From positions 1 to 64,000 of the forward strand of contig JACCGJ010001885.1 in NCBI GenBank assembly GCA_013407085.1: a DNA stretch of 64,000 nt. Direction: 5' to 3'. Shown in pieces: positions 32,798 through 45,473 of this stretch. This DNA comes from Atriophallophorus winterbourni (taxonomy: Eukaryota > Platyhelminthes > Trematoda > Plagiorchiida > Microphallidae). Within the stretch, counting starts at the first letter, position 1. Each line of letters opens with the position of its first letter. The notes beneath the pieces are model-generated. The model saw nothing but the letters and a program-made list of their open reading frames with translations. It did not search any database and was not told the origin of the DNA. A program made the translations under genes and the position numbers.

Positions 32798-34379
32798 ATT
32801 GCCAATGATTCGCGTATATTGCTCACATCCCCCAAAATGTGTTTCTCTTCACCTGATGCTCCACCAAACTTACAACTTTTTCCTCGATTGGTTTCGGTAT
32901 CTGATTTTTTTTATTCCGACTACTTGCCTCTCATTTTCTCTCTCCGCCTACTTTCGCGTATGATTTTTCCTCCGTGTTTGCAAACGTTATTATCGTCATG
33001 TTAGTACCAGTCACTTAGGCTTATACTGTAAAAGGTTTCATTATGTCTACTATTTTTCATCCGAGGTTCCGGTGTTTAACTATTTTCCTCCCCATAGGAC
33101 CGCTTTAACGCTAGCAAGAAATTACCCCTCGCCAAAAATTCCATCTACTGTGGTATCTCCTTATCCATTTGGAATTTTTCGGATGAATCTTATTTCCACC
33201 ATTTGAAGACTGTTTCCTAGTATTCCACTATATGTATTTTATCTCATTTTTATTCTCCATCTATCTGTGGTAGATTTGTGCTGCTTCTCTTCCTGCCTCA
33301 ACCCGCTTTCACTGGTGTTCTGACTCTGCACGTTTGTTGCAGTTTCCTCCCTAGTCACCGACGCTTTAATTCGCAGTCGATGCCGTTTCCTGTGCTTCTC
33401 CCTGTAAGCTTGTACGAAACCGTGTTTACTTTTCACTTAATCCGTTTTATGTGATTCAGCAGTACTTTTTTTACCCGTTTCACCTCTATATGTATTGGCC
33501 TAACACATGCTCACTGCCTCAATTACACAATGCCTTCAAAGTATGGTATTTTCTCCAGCAGCGACTCAATTCGATCGTGCGTTTCTTTTGCGTAATTTTT
33601 AAATTATCCATTCTTTGCTCTCTGTTTCCGAATGGCATTCACATGATCGAGGAATGCTGTCACGTTTGTTCGTTTGTGTGTGTTGTCTGCCAAAGACTCG
33701 CAAATATTCGACCGCTGTCCTTCGATATCCTGCGCACTATTAAAACAGACTATTTGTGTGTTGGTTGCTCGTAAATTGTTCGGTGATTTATAATTCGATG
33801 GTCGATCTTTCTTGTCATAATCGATACGCGTCAGTTTGATCCGAATTGTAAACCACGGTTAAAAATCCTTGAAACCATGGAACCATGGCTTTTTATTTCG
33901 ACCTGAAAATTTTATCATATTCTGGTTAGCAACGTTTGCCTTTTCGCTTTTTTGACAACATTTTGATTGCTGTTCGAACTGAATGAACGAGTTGTCCCGA
34001 TACGGTCAACTTCACTAGCAGGTGTTAATTTGCTAAACTTAATCATGTCCGCTCGAGGTTAAGTGGTCCTGGTTAGCGCAACTTTTATTCGCTGTCTGAA
34101 AACCACAATGTTTTTTTACAGAGAGTGATTTGCAATTAACCAACAGGGTGTTCATTTGCACGTTAATTGTTAGATGTAAAATTGCGCACGATAAATCAGG
34201 TGGCCTTAATTTTCTATACTGCGCGTAAGCGAAATCGAGCTACTGCTGTTCCTACTCTGCAATTATTTTCCGGCCAGTTTCTATCCCCACTATATAACCC
34301 TTATGCTTCAGTATCCATAGTGGTAAGCAACCAGCCTGTTTAACATATTCTAATTCTAAAGTTCAGTTTCTAGTAGCAT
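32798..34379 (+). other. PMCA 3' UTR and downstream spacer
   Basis: No coding region was recognised. Just after the stop, 32820-32870 resembles the 5' arm of the hairpin hammerhead family (GCTCACATCCCCC, then CACCTGATG) but lacks the second core box. I found no AATAAA in this stretch; an ATTAAA variant at 33739-33744 is a possible polyadenylation signal. The true transcript end is unresolved. Confidence 0.35.
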
Positions 34380-35080
34380 TCGGTAATTCCTTCGAAATCA
34401 CATACACACTGGGATCTCAGCAACTTTCATGGGTTACGGGAGAGAAAGACCTGGGCGTGTTTATTAGCAGTAACTTGAAATCTTCACGGCAGTGTTCTGT
34501 GGTATACAAAATGTACTGCCAAAGCTTAGCACTGCTCAGAAGGATCTTCGGTAGTTTCACAAAGCAGATACTCCCTAGGATAATTAACATCTATATCAGG
34601 CCAACAATGGAGCATGCTGTTCAAGCATGGTCCCCATGGTTACAGAAGGACATGACTTTGCTGCAACACGTATACCACCGCGCTACAACACTTGTGACCG
34701 GACTATACAACAGGACATACGAGGAGAGGATTGTAACTTTGAATCTGTTTGACTTTTTGTACCGTCGCATTTATTCTCTATTTCTTTTTGCAAATCTGTC
34801 TTGGCCTGGGCAACCTAACAGTATCTTCGCCCACGGCTCCTTTCCTGGATCAAGTCTGTGCTTTCATACCATACCGTCGCATCAAACCTGAACATGTTCA
34901 AGGTCGAACTTGACAAGCATATGTTGACCAAATGCATCCCACACCTGAATACTTAAGCTGGCTTTTCGTATTGATAAAACATTTGTGTTGTTTTATGCAT
35001 TCCCTATATTTTTATCTATGGTTACTGCAAAGTATTTGCTTTTTGGACCATTAAAACGTTGAATTAGTTTGAATAAGTTC
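34380..35080 (+). mobile_element. CR1-like 3' end with SINE insertion
   Basis: EKDLGVFISSNLKSSRQCS, IYIRPTMEHAVQAWSPWLQKD and ATTLVTGLYNRTYEERI, then after the SINE SNLNMFKVELDKHML. The tail ATGGTTACTGCAAAGTATTTG...ACCATTAAAAC is shared, inverted, with 63945-64000. About 70 codons are missing at the SINE site. Confidence 0.8.
34771..34871 (+). mobile_element. 5'-truncated SINE in CR1, 11-bp TSD
   Basis: Flanked by TACCGTCGCAT at 34760-34770 and 34872-34882. It splits a CR1 3' region. Confidence 0.88.
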
Positions 35081-35178
35081 TCATATCGTTGTCAAGTTTT
35101 GATTTGAATGTAACTACGCTGTTGTAGTTTACCGAATAAGTAGGTAGGAAATTTCAAACAAAACACGCATCAAATAAA

Positions 35179-35334
35179 ATGCCTGCAAATGATATAGAAC
35201 ACCACCCTCCGGCGCAACACAAGCAGGATGTGCCGAAATGGCCTATCGATGACAATCGAGAACCCGGGATTATTCGATTTTTGGGAGATTTGCATGAGGA
35301 CAGTTCGAGCGACAACATCGTCGGAATCATGAGG
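35179..35334 (+). CDS. Candidate first coding exon of the RING-H2 gene
   Basis: An ATG opens 52 codons (MPANDIEHHPPAQ...) up to AGG|GTATGG, a good phase-0 donor. The peptide is hydrophilic, with a Pro/His-rich start and a D-S-S-S-D stretch, and matches no family I know. Its phase agrees with the next candidate exon at 45381. It starts about 100 bp after a CR1 3' tail and could be chance. Assignment to the RING gene is inference. Confidence 0.33.
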
Positions 35335-36621
35335 GTATGGTCAACGTCAGCCGCTATCTAACGTTATGCAATTTGTCAAGGTCAGTCCAAGAAGCACAAC
35401 GTGGTGAAGTCTGAATTGAACCTGTTGGCATTAAATCGATTTAAAAATCAGATCAAATAAGCCAACGGTGCCATTCAAGCCCTCATCATTTTTGGCTTCT
35501 CTGAACGAACTGTATATTGGTCGTTCAGGGCAGTGTGGTGTTAATGTGATTTGGGTGTATAAGATGGAAGTGTAATGTTGTGTCCTTTGTCATGTGCGTA
35601 TTAAATGAGTTTGACCAATTGGTTGTTTCTTATGTTGTGGTATTCGTGGATGAATGTAACTAGTGATGCAAAAGGTTGACCCCAGGGATAAATCTGGACG
35701 AAATCGATAAATGAGGGCGACGTGGTTAATACTGGATCGAATATCTTCGGAGCTTATACGAACGACGTAATCGCCCATAAAACAGATTATGCGGTTTAGC
35801 TTCGTTTGACCTGACTTAAACCCTCCTGCCATTGTCACCATCTACACTAAATACATTTACCAGCGCCACTCTACCCGAATTTTAGTAAACAATCTATTAG
35901 ACTGCACATATTCCGTGTATATTGGCGTTTATTCACGTACAATGGGTTCCTTGTCCTCTGGTAGTGAAGTTACAATATTTGCAGTGATGTAGGTCAATTT
36001 GTTTAATCTAAATTGTAACCGTTGATCTTAGTAACTAATTGAAGTAGGGTAGAAAATCTACCGTAATATCTCAAGGTTGCAACTTCCACATAACCCTATA
36101 TAAGCCAATCATGTACCGTGCGCTTATATGCACTTAAATGCAGACTCGAAAGCAAATGCCAGTCCGCTAAATAGGTGAACGAATGCCACTTGTCCGTGTC
36201 GCCTCGATGCATTTTCTGTAACCTTTTTCCATCAATCTTGTTTCCGCGATAGGTATATCGATTAGTCGTCGTTAGACCATTTTCTGTTTGGTTAAACATG
36301 GTGGGACCCACAGATCAGCTAAATTTAGTTAGTGCAATTCGGGAGAATTTTTTACTGCTTTTATTCGATTAACATTTACGTTGATTGAAACTGGGCGAAA
36401 ATCGATCGAGGAGATAATTTGTCAAAAACCGCATCAATTTAGTTACTATGTTCCGATTTTGTGCGCTGTGCTTTCTATCTATTTTGTAATCGAAGTCATA
36501 CTTTTATGGATAAGTTCAGTTTTGATCTTTATGTGATTCTAGGTTCATTCATTCATTCTACAGTTACAATCAGATTGGTTAAGAATCCATAATTCCTAGA
36601 ATGTTTTTTAATAACCCCTGG

Positions 36622-36666
<45 letters not shown>

Positions 36667-37289
36667 GAAAATTAAATTACGGAACTGGACGAGCAAAACG
36701 CATGAAAAGAATAGACAAAGCCCGGAATCGTCATAAGCTTAGAAATACCAAGCAGTTAATTGACAGTTCAGGCAGCGAGCGATCTCTTCCATCTCATATG
36801 ATTTAACCAATGGAGCGTAACCCGAAGTTTAATATCGACTCGTAAATTAACAATCTAGTGTATAATACGTAGACAATATATCTGGTTTCATTGCTATACT
36901 TCAACAGACTGCTAAGTTATTAACTATTATGCTGGAGTATTCACAACTAGGTCTACTGGGTCAGTGCAAGTTTTAGTCATTCAGAAAAATGGCCCTACTT
37001 TGAGTGAAGCATTGAATACATTGATGGTGTTTGCACCGGCAATTAAATATCGGGAAATTGTCCGTAGCAAACAAAATAAATGCGTTTTAAAGCCTGTCAC
37101 GTACAATTGTCTGGACCATTGTCTGACGAGAGTCGCCTGTCCGATGTGTGAAATTAAGGACCGGTAATTACACCATCGTCGCTATCCAAAGGTTTATGAA
37201 GCATCATAACTGATTAAGCCGTTCAACACCCTGAAAATCCTGCCGCACAACATGAATTTCGCAAAACGTTCTGTGTGGACGGTCCAGGT
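35335..37289. other. Unassigned; possible intron of the RING gene
   Basis: Holds the TA microsatellite and open frames (35590-35841 and 36096-36311, minus strand) without recognised features. Confidence 0.35.
36624..36661. repeat. (TA)n microsatellite
   Basis: About 18 TA units in a region without recognised genes. Confidence 0.9.
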
Positions 37290-37600
37290 TTCATTGTCGT
37301 AGTGAGGCATTTGTAACGCTTGTGCTGTTCAGCATTATTTTCGTTTTCACAGTCCACACACGGGAATTCAAACGGGATAATATGTCAGTTGCTCTGTCAA
37401 TCCGTATGCTAATCTCAGTGTTTTGCGAGAGGTTATTTATGATTATTGACCCTAAATGCGTGAATTTATTTACTTGACCAAGAACTTTATTTTCATTCAA
37501 GCTGATTTTCAACCCACCGTATTTTCATGCTGAAAACAAGCAGTTTATTAGCAGCTGAAACTGCATTTAGGAGTTAGCTATAATGGCTGCACCGTCGGCA
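37290..37600 (-). pseudogene. RTE-like fragment
   Basis: On the minus strand a degraded ADD region (WCADGAAII) is followed by GLKISLNENKV and FTHLGSIIINNLSQNTEISIRIDRA, an order typical of RTE reverse transcriptases. Confidence 0.65.
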
Positions 37601-37804
37601 CACCACATACCTTACCTTACTTTGAGCTATCGAACGACTCTAATTGGAGTGGATAAGCGAGTAATTTACGTTCTCGTCCTAAAAGCGTGCTTCAGAAACA
37701 GGGCGTGGAGCAAGAACACAACCTCGTATGACGATCGACAGCTTTCAAATGCGCACAAAGTGCAACCGTTTAATTTCAATTAACCCTCTTATCAGATTGG
37801 AAAT

Positions 37805-37875
37805 TATGGCAGTTAAGCATTCGGTACGTGCTACCGGTGTATTGCTGTCTTTGATGATGGATGATGATGATGATT
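37805..37875 (+). mobile_element. 71-bp RTE 3' stub with 9-bp TSD
   Basis: Only the last part of the RTE 3' UTR (GCATTCGGTACGTGCTACCG...) and a GAT-rich tail. Flanked by ATTGGAAAT at 37796-37804 and 37876-37884. Confidence 0.85.
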
Positions 37876-37884
37876 ATTGGAAAT

Positions 37885-40800
37885 ATATAATGGTATTAAG
37901 CAGCTTATGGGCTCGAGTATTTTAAACTGTCTTTTCCTATAACTTAGAATAAAAACAACATATAAATGTAGATTTTTCCCTGCGGCATCAATAGTGAAAT
38001 TCTATGTATACTTCAGCAGCTGATTACTGCAATAACACCTGTAAAACTTTGGCGAAACTTTTACTGAGGTATTTCTTTGAGATGCAGTTGTTTCAGCCAC
38101 TTCTTCGACCATTATTCTTAATAGCATCTAGTATGTCTTGTGGGGCAGACTACGCTTTTGACCCTTGAATAATTAATCCATTGAGTGGTTATATTGAGGC
38201 TGTCCTACTTTCGTTGATCTTCATCAGTGTAGCTTCCATCGTCTCTTGAACACTCTCCTGTCGCTAAGAGGCCAAAGAAAAGAATCGAGATGCATAATTA
38301 TTTGGCACACGCACATCAGTTTCAACTACATGCTGTAAAACCATGCTGTTCTCGAAGTAGAGTGAAAAGAAGTGCTCATTTCGTAGTGATTTGTGGTAAT
38401 TTGGTTTACCGGATAGGGCTTTAAGGTAGTTTATTGGTTCATTGGCTCTCGTGAAATCATCATAACATTCCATTCCGTATTCGCGGCGTTTTGTATTCTG
38501 GCAGTTCCTTAGTAATTTGCATATAACCTATCAGTAAACTGGAATTTATTGCTAGCTAAGATATAAGGCACATTTTCATCCGGTGTTGCTCATTCGAACT
38601 CAATAAATTGTCAAAATTCATTGTTTTGTTTAGCCTTCGCCACTGAATAGTTGGCTTCGGAACAATCGCCGACCATCAGCTTTTTAGGCAAAACATGGAA
38701 AGTGCGACTCCTGGTATGCAATTTTAAGCCATTCCTGGTGTTCAGAGATTGAATCTGCTGGATTTGCTTAGCTGAATTCGCTTATATACGTCTGCTTGAA
38801 TGCATAGCAATGTACGGTTCTCACATACGGCCAACGTGAATATTTTACTGGTCACGAATTCTCCCAGATAGTTTGTTGAACACATGTTATTCGCACAAAT
38901 AAGCAAATGTTTCGGGTGCATTACAGTCTGCTTGGGCAATTCGAGGTGAAAGATCAAGAATTTTTTCTTACGATGAAGTGTGAGACCTGGCATGTCGTAA
39001 CTAATCCGTTCGTACACTTCACATTTGAACAAATTGTTTTGAGTGGCTGCATTTGACGAAACAGAGGTTAATCGATCCGCAGGGCATTCACATGCATTTT
39101 TTCCGAATAGAAATTGCAATCACATCGGTTGTTTTATCTGTATGAACCGATTTTGATTTTTGATATTTTTAATTGCTTTTTATTTATGTGACAACGTCAC
39201 AATAATGGGAATTATGGTGCACAAAATTGCAGTTACATTAAGCAATTTGGTATTGAATGAACCCGCGATATTCGAAACTTCAAATTCTAATATCCAAGCC
39301 TTGAATCTCTGTATATCCTCTTGCTCGACAGACAAATAGTTAAAACATCACATCGTATGAACATCAAAAAGAGGTAACTGTGCTACGAAATCGTTGGAAG
39401 CGCCACAATATAATTTAAAATGTAATTTTTGACTCAGCCGCTAAGACATATCGGGCTTCCTACTGATCAAAGTATAATAAATTATTTCCGTAGCTGGATT
39501 TGAACAGCAGCCTTTGTAACCCATAGTTCGATTGTGTCAATGCATTTTATAGCATACACTAGTAATTTCGGTCATTTTCTATACCAGGACATTGTTTTTC
39601 CTTCCTCCTCTTATTATTTGTGATCAGCATAGTATAATTTATCCTGTCAACCTGTCAATGAACATAAATTTAAACGGATACCCGCCAATATCCTGCAACT
39701 TATAATTTATGATAGTACAAGGGTGCATATAACAAATATGCAAGATTGATGAATTATATAAAACCAATCGCAAGTCAGTATGTTTCATTACATTTTATTT
39801 GTACGGGGTTGCACATTTAAGCACACATTTTAACTTCTGCGGTTGACATATTTAAATCATTAGCTATTGTAAATTTATGCAGCCGTTTCATGGATTGCTT
39901 CATCAGTGTTGGTGTGTCGCACAACAGATGTGAGACACCAAGATCATCATTCTGTTTAAGAATCAGGGTGATGGAGGCTACGCGATAATTACCGAAGGAT
40001 CTCTGTTCTAAATATTGTCGGCAAATTAATTGCTACAAATGTTGCCACGAAAATTAGCTGATAGACTTTAATCATTTCAATCCTAGACATGTTCATCAGA
40101 GACAATTTCAAGAAAATTGTTTGGAACAGCCTGTACGATTGAAGGCACTGATCTATATGTGCATTGAAAGAATTTACCAAATGCACGATCGTACAGGCTG
40201 CTCTCAAAAATTGCTCAAACTCGTAATGCGTTTCTAGTATACAATGAAGGAGTCTGTTAATTTTAACGGTTGTATTACAAGAACTTTTGATATTTCGGGT
40301 TGTTGCTTGCACACTGTTTGGCATTATATTTGCTCTGCTGAGGACGCACGCTTCTGGGACGTGAATTGGAGGCATTCAGGTACGATATGACGATCAGTTT
40401 TTTAACCTGAACCATTTAAAAAAAACAATCCAAGCTACGGGATGAGCTGTTGTTTTCCAAGGATACAGTCAGCATTGCTTAATCCAAGAACTGCAAATCC
40501 TTGGGTTATCAATCAGCATTAACAACATCAAAGTCTTTGGATAACGGAATTTATCGCTTCCTATCATCACTGATGAAAACTGAAGCCGATATTGATTTCG
40601 CTAGATCGTCTCAAGCCAACACGGCCCACATCTGGCCACTTATCACATTTCGGTACAATATTAACCATCTGTCGTGTTTACCTGAGATGACCTGACGCAA
40701 TGATTTCGATCTTTTTTTCCAACACCAACGGCTACATTATGTTTGAACCGGCCACAAGCTGACCGTGAAGGGCATTTCAATGAGCACCGCCTAATACATA

Positions 40801-42189
40801 AACATGTTTGTGAAAAGTACATCAAATTTCTTGTTCTTGGTCAACAATTTTGTTGATAAAGTCAACTTCAAGCTGCAGAAGAGCAGGTACTAATCTCAAC
40901 TGTTGAACGTAGTTCACGCCGACAGCTTTCAAATGCCGTCGATGGGAAAAGCAGTGCTCATCACTGTCGGAGATTCCTCAAATATTGTACTTTTAGTACT
41001 TCTAAACGCTACATCCATAGCAAATATCAACAGCATATGTATGATATTGCTCGTGAATAACGACTTTGCTTTGTTTGCTTCGCTTATTCTCGTTTTGTTG
41101 TATCGAAATTATCTTGTGGATTCGGCTTTTTGGTGTTTCATCCTTACATTTAACCAATCTTTCTCAGACCCCGAAATTACAGCCAAGCGTTTTCACGGCA
41201 AAATGCACGTCGTTTACAATTTCTTGCTATCTCTCCTTCCGTAGCCAGTGAGTGCAAATAACTTCGTCAACTAGCACATGATGACGAACAACTCGATTGT
41301 CTTCATCTGTTCTCACTCATTTACCTCATGAACCAAGCATTTTAAATTTGCTTTGTCAGCTTTCTGATATTGATGTATTCTAATAGCTCCTGTCTAATCC
41401 ATTCGACTTCAATACCTTTGAAATAGTGGTACTGATTGAATGCAGTTCACCCAAGCTAGGATAGATCCACATGCCATGAGATTAATGAGAAACGTTAAAT
41501 AAGCTTTACCTGGAAACATGTACTTTGGAGTTCCGCAATCAAATACTAATAGATTTCTGTAGTTATGGAAGGCTCCCAGTCGAATGGAAAGCGTAAATCT
41601 CATGGTGGGTGAATGGAAGCTAAATCTCACTGTTTCTGTAGCATACAGTTATTCGGAAATGGATTAAAATACAGAATATGACTTGGAACAATCACCGCCA
41701 GTTAACCACTGAAACCACGTGGGAGCCCTTTCGATCACTAAGACCTCACTCAACTTATTGCTGAAAGCAAAAGCAGTACCAAGCTGACATACTGTCAATA
41801 ATTGAGCGAAATCCAAAGCTTCCCTACCAGATAGTGGACAAGCAGTGTGCAGTGAAACTTGAAGTTGTAAAAATACAGACGAACGCTGAAATGACCACCA
41901 ATGAAGCTCACACCGCTGGTGTTCATGTCAACTACTATACTAAAGATTTTTGTTTAAAAGAACGCGTTGACTTCCAAATGAATCAAAAAGTGACGCTTAC
42001 TGTACAATTATACACCATTACAGTTAACGGAGTCGATGCACTGTATTATTCTTAAATACCAGAAAATCTCATGATTATGATAAAATTGCCTCAAATATCC
42101 TCAAGCATTGTGCACACATTATTTACAGACATTTGAATGAGTTATACTGCGAATCGCCGTCCCAGAGTGTTATACCGACAGTCCGAGAA
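37885..42189. other. Unassigned AT-rich stretch
   Basis: Minus-strand open frames of 125 and 128 codons (38742-39119, 39989-40375) and a plus frame at 40903-41244 show no family motif. The only structure seen is the inverted repeat at 40128. Confidence 0.35.
40128..40199. repeat. Perfect 12-bp inverted repeat with nested hairpin
   Basis: AGCCTGTACGAT (40128-40139) and its exact reverse complement (40188-40199) enclose a second pairing, GTGCATT with AATGCAC. Function unknown; the arms are too uneven for a typical microRNA precursor. Confidence 0.6.
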
Positions 42190-42800
42190 TCTGGAATAAT
42201 CTCTCTGATCAACAAAGGCGTTTAGAGCCAGCAAATTACAGGCCTGTTACCCTGTTGTCTGCCGTTTCCAAAGTGCTCGAAAGGATCGTGACGAATAACA
42301 TGAGTACATACCTGAAAGAAAATAGGCTATTTTATGGAGTGCAACACTGGTTAAGTAAGGGATATTCCTGCCTTACAATCCTCCCGTTGATACTTGAGGT
42401 TTGGTCTCCAGAAGTAGACGTTGGAGAAAAATACATGTGTTACCCGGACATCTCAAAAATCTTTGGCTGCGTGTACCTTAGTATTCTCCGACAGAATATA
42501 GAACTTTAGGTTAACACTGGAAGACTATTAATGTGGTAAGAAAATTACCTGATTGATTGGCTCGTTCGAGTCTTTGTTGGCGGTGGTTAGTTGAACTCGG
42601 TAATCGTGGAAAGTGGAGTGCCTCGTGGATATGTCCTTCGGTCAATTCTCTTCGCACTTCAGGATAATGACCTAGGGCACTCATCAGTCGTCAGATCATA
42701 CTGTACGCTAACTATTTAAAAGTGTGATCGAGGACTACTGAAGCAGAAGATTGCGAACTACTCAAGAATAATCTGAAAACCTCCACGCTTGATCTCCACA
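42190..42800 (+). pseudogene. CR1-like reverse transcriptase fragment
   Basis: PANYRPVTLLSAVSKVLERIV, then STYLKENRLFYGVQHW and PDISKIF (for DFSKAF), later VESGVPRGYVLRSILFAL. Several stops and frame changes follow. Confidence 0.75.
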
Positions 42801-45380
42801 AACGCCTTTTTTCTATTTCCAAACGTGTCACATGTTGAACCTTGGGTAATAGAATAAAGAATCAAGATTTTATGGTGAAAAATTAATCGCTTTTGGATGA
42901 GATCTATAAGAATACGGCTGATACAATCAAAAATCCATTGAGGTGGAGTTTCAATATTCGCTTGGCGCGCACAGCCTCTCGGAACATGAGGACTTGCATG
43001 TGTGGATAAGAAATACATAAGTTAATGTCGAGACTACGTCTATCAGAAAGCGTCAACGAAATTGTCACTTCTGAAAAGAGTTTTTGAGTGGTTCTTCAAA
43101 CGGTCGATTGCGGCTATATTACACACGTACGTGAAACCAACAAAGGAATATGCATTTCTATCTCAGTCGCCATGGCTTTAAAATATATCGCGACTATGTA
43201 AAGAATTTTTTATTGTTGTCCTGTAAATGGAAACCTTGTCCAGGAAGGAAACGATTAACACTGAGTCTCTGCCTAAGAGTTGGATCCCGAATTTGTTTTG
43301 TTCTCCTCACAGTTTAATCAATTACGACGAACTAAAATATAAATTGCAACGACCGCCTTCTCATTTCCCACCATAACAGTGAGATCTGCAAAATAGTAGG
43401 AATGTATTCTGTCGCTACTAAGGCGGATAGAATCGGAAATGGAACCCAGTTTCTTAACATCTATTTATTTCGCACTCATACACATGGTTTCATTAGTTGT
43501 TGTCATATGTAGGAGAATTGACTGCAAATTTGAACTTGATGTCAAATTTTCACGCAACCACTTCAAAAGGATTCCGAACCACTTTGCATGCATTCGAGTA
43601 ACTTTTGGAGAATAATTATACTTTTCGTTACTTTGGTGTTGCTATCACGCATTGCATGTTTAATGCAATACCGCTTTTGTTTGGTTTTTAATTTGGTGGA
43701 AACGAAATATTAGTTTCGGTGTTTCTCTTAAAAAGTACGGTAAAGGAATTCCGACTATTCTATCTACAGTATATGACCGATCGGATTCGATCTTGGAAGA
43801 TACATTTGTTTGGTTCTTGTATGACGAATTCCTTATCATTTCGCTATCTCATTTTCCGAGTGGATTATTTCTTTCAGAGTGTTTTAATGCTTGGATCAGT
43901 ATTACTCTATGGATCATTTTGCACGCGATTTTTTTGGTTCGACCACCTGATCGATCACCGAGTTCCAAGTGAAACAACGTTATATTTACGTCATATTTCT
44001 CACTGATATCTTTGTGCGTCGTCTAATTAAATTACAGTCGGTTTACCTTCAGAATGGAACAATTCATTGCATTTCTTGTCGTTTCTCAATTCATGTTGAC
44101 TTCACAATTCTTTAAAAATCGATAAGTTACCAATGTATCAGATACACACCGACTTTGTTCACATGGCGATACATGAATAAATCCTGTGTGCTCTACCTGA
44201 ATGGTTTATGTCCAAGAACTGTGGTGCTAAGCGACAGTTGGCTCGGTCAAACCAAATTAAATGTGTGTATTTGCTAACTAATCGGTCCAAGGGATTAACG
44301 AACTTCGATTTTCATTATGTATGTTGACGGAATTAATAGTCGCGTTAATAAAAGAAATCAATATTTCTAATAGCGTAGTATTCCCTGTGAAATACGTACA
44401 TTTTGTATAAAAAGATCTTTTATGCATACATAAGACGTACCCAAGGGAATTCATTGTTTTATCTGAAAGAAATTGCCTTAATAATTAGCTTGAGCGAAAA
44501 AAGGTTGATAAACAAATAATATGTTAATATAAATTAGAAATTGTTGATGCATTTTTGTGCCTCTTTGCGTGCTGTTCTTCCATCATAACAGTGACATGTG
44601 TGAATCTCATATATTACATGTATTTCACATATTAAAATAGGAAGTGAAAAAAACTGATTTACAGAGTCCCCTTTTATCGCAAAATCGTGGACTTTTAGAA
44701 ATTCTTATAGCTTGTTTGCAAGTTCCCAATTCATTTTCCTAAATTCTATGCATTTTCGACATATTTGGGTACCGGAAATCCGTGATGTTACAAACTTTTG
44801 CAGATGCAACGGTGTAAGTTACAAGAATATTCAGATTACTATAATGTTTTATAATTGTTCAAGCACATGCGAGGACATTTCGTAATCGATTGCATGTAAA
44901 TCATTTGACGCGATTCGAATGTCCCGAAGTTAGGGAGGCGAACGTCATAAAATCTTACATCGCATTCAACGTTTGTTCAATAAAGTGCACGAAAATTGCA
45001 ATTAAGCTCCGATGTAAAATTAACTTCGGAACAATAAACTATGTGTTCCTCTTGCTGATGGAGTCCCAGCACCCTAAACAAAGAGGTTTGTCACGTTTTA
45101 TTGAATTGAATGTGAAATCGCATTCCAAATTCTTGCAACACACGACTCGATCTTTAGCAACTAAACTGATTGGCTTATGCCTAAGAATGCAAACAGGTTT
45201 CTATTACAAATGTGGTGGCTTTATTTGATTGAATGATAATTATTTAAACTGAATTGGTATACTCAAACAATTTTTAAAACCTTATACTCAATGTCATCAA
45301 GCAGCGATATAGGGAAATTTGGTTACTTTAAAAGAACTATTCATGTAAGCGCAATCCGTTGTCTTTTCACGCTATTTTAG
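42801..45380. other. Unassigned AT-rich stretch
   Basis: No motif was recognised in the open frames at 43719-44006 and 44890-45228 (+). Confidence 0.35.
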
Positions 45381-45473
45381 AACCAATCATGGAGGGAAAT
45401 ACCCATTGATCTGGAACTTCAATCCTTGGGTGGGAGCGAAAGTTCGATTGAAAATGATACACAACGAGAAGTA
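45381..45473 (+). CDS. Candidate internal exon of the RING-H2 gene (31 codons)
   Basis: The acceptor GCTATTTTAG and donor GTAAGT bracket 93 bp open in phase 0, encoding NQSWREIPIDLELQSLGG followed by an acidic Ser-rich end. The splice signals and acidic, ordered peptide suggest a real exon. Its phase fits the RING exon only if that exon starts at 48331 rather than 48308; otherwise one exon is missing between them. Confidence 0.42.

Noticed and set aside
39989..40375. 128-codon minus-strand open frame as a gene
   Set aside because: No motif, splice signals or start context; such lengths occur by chance in AT-moderate DNA.
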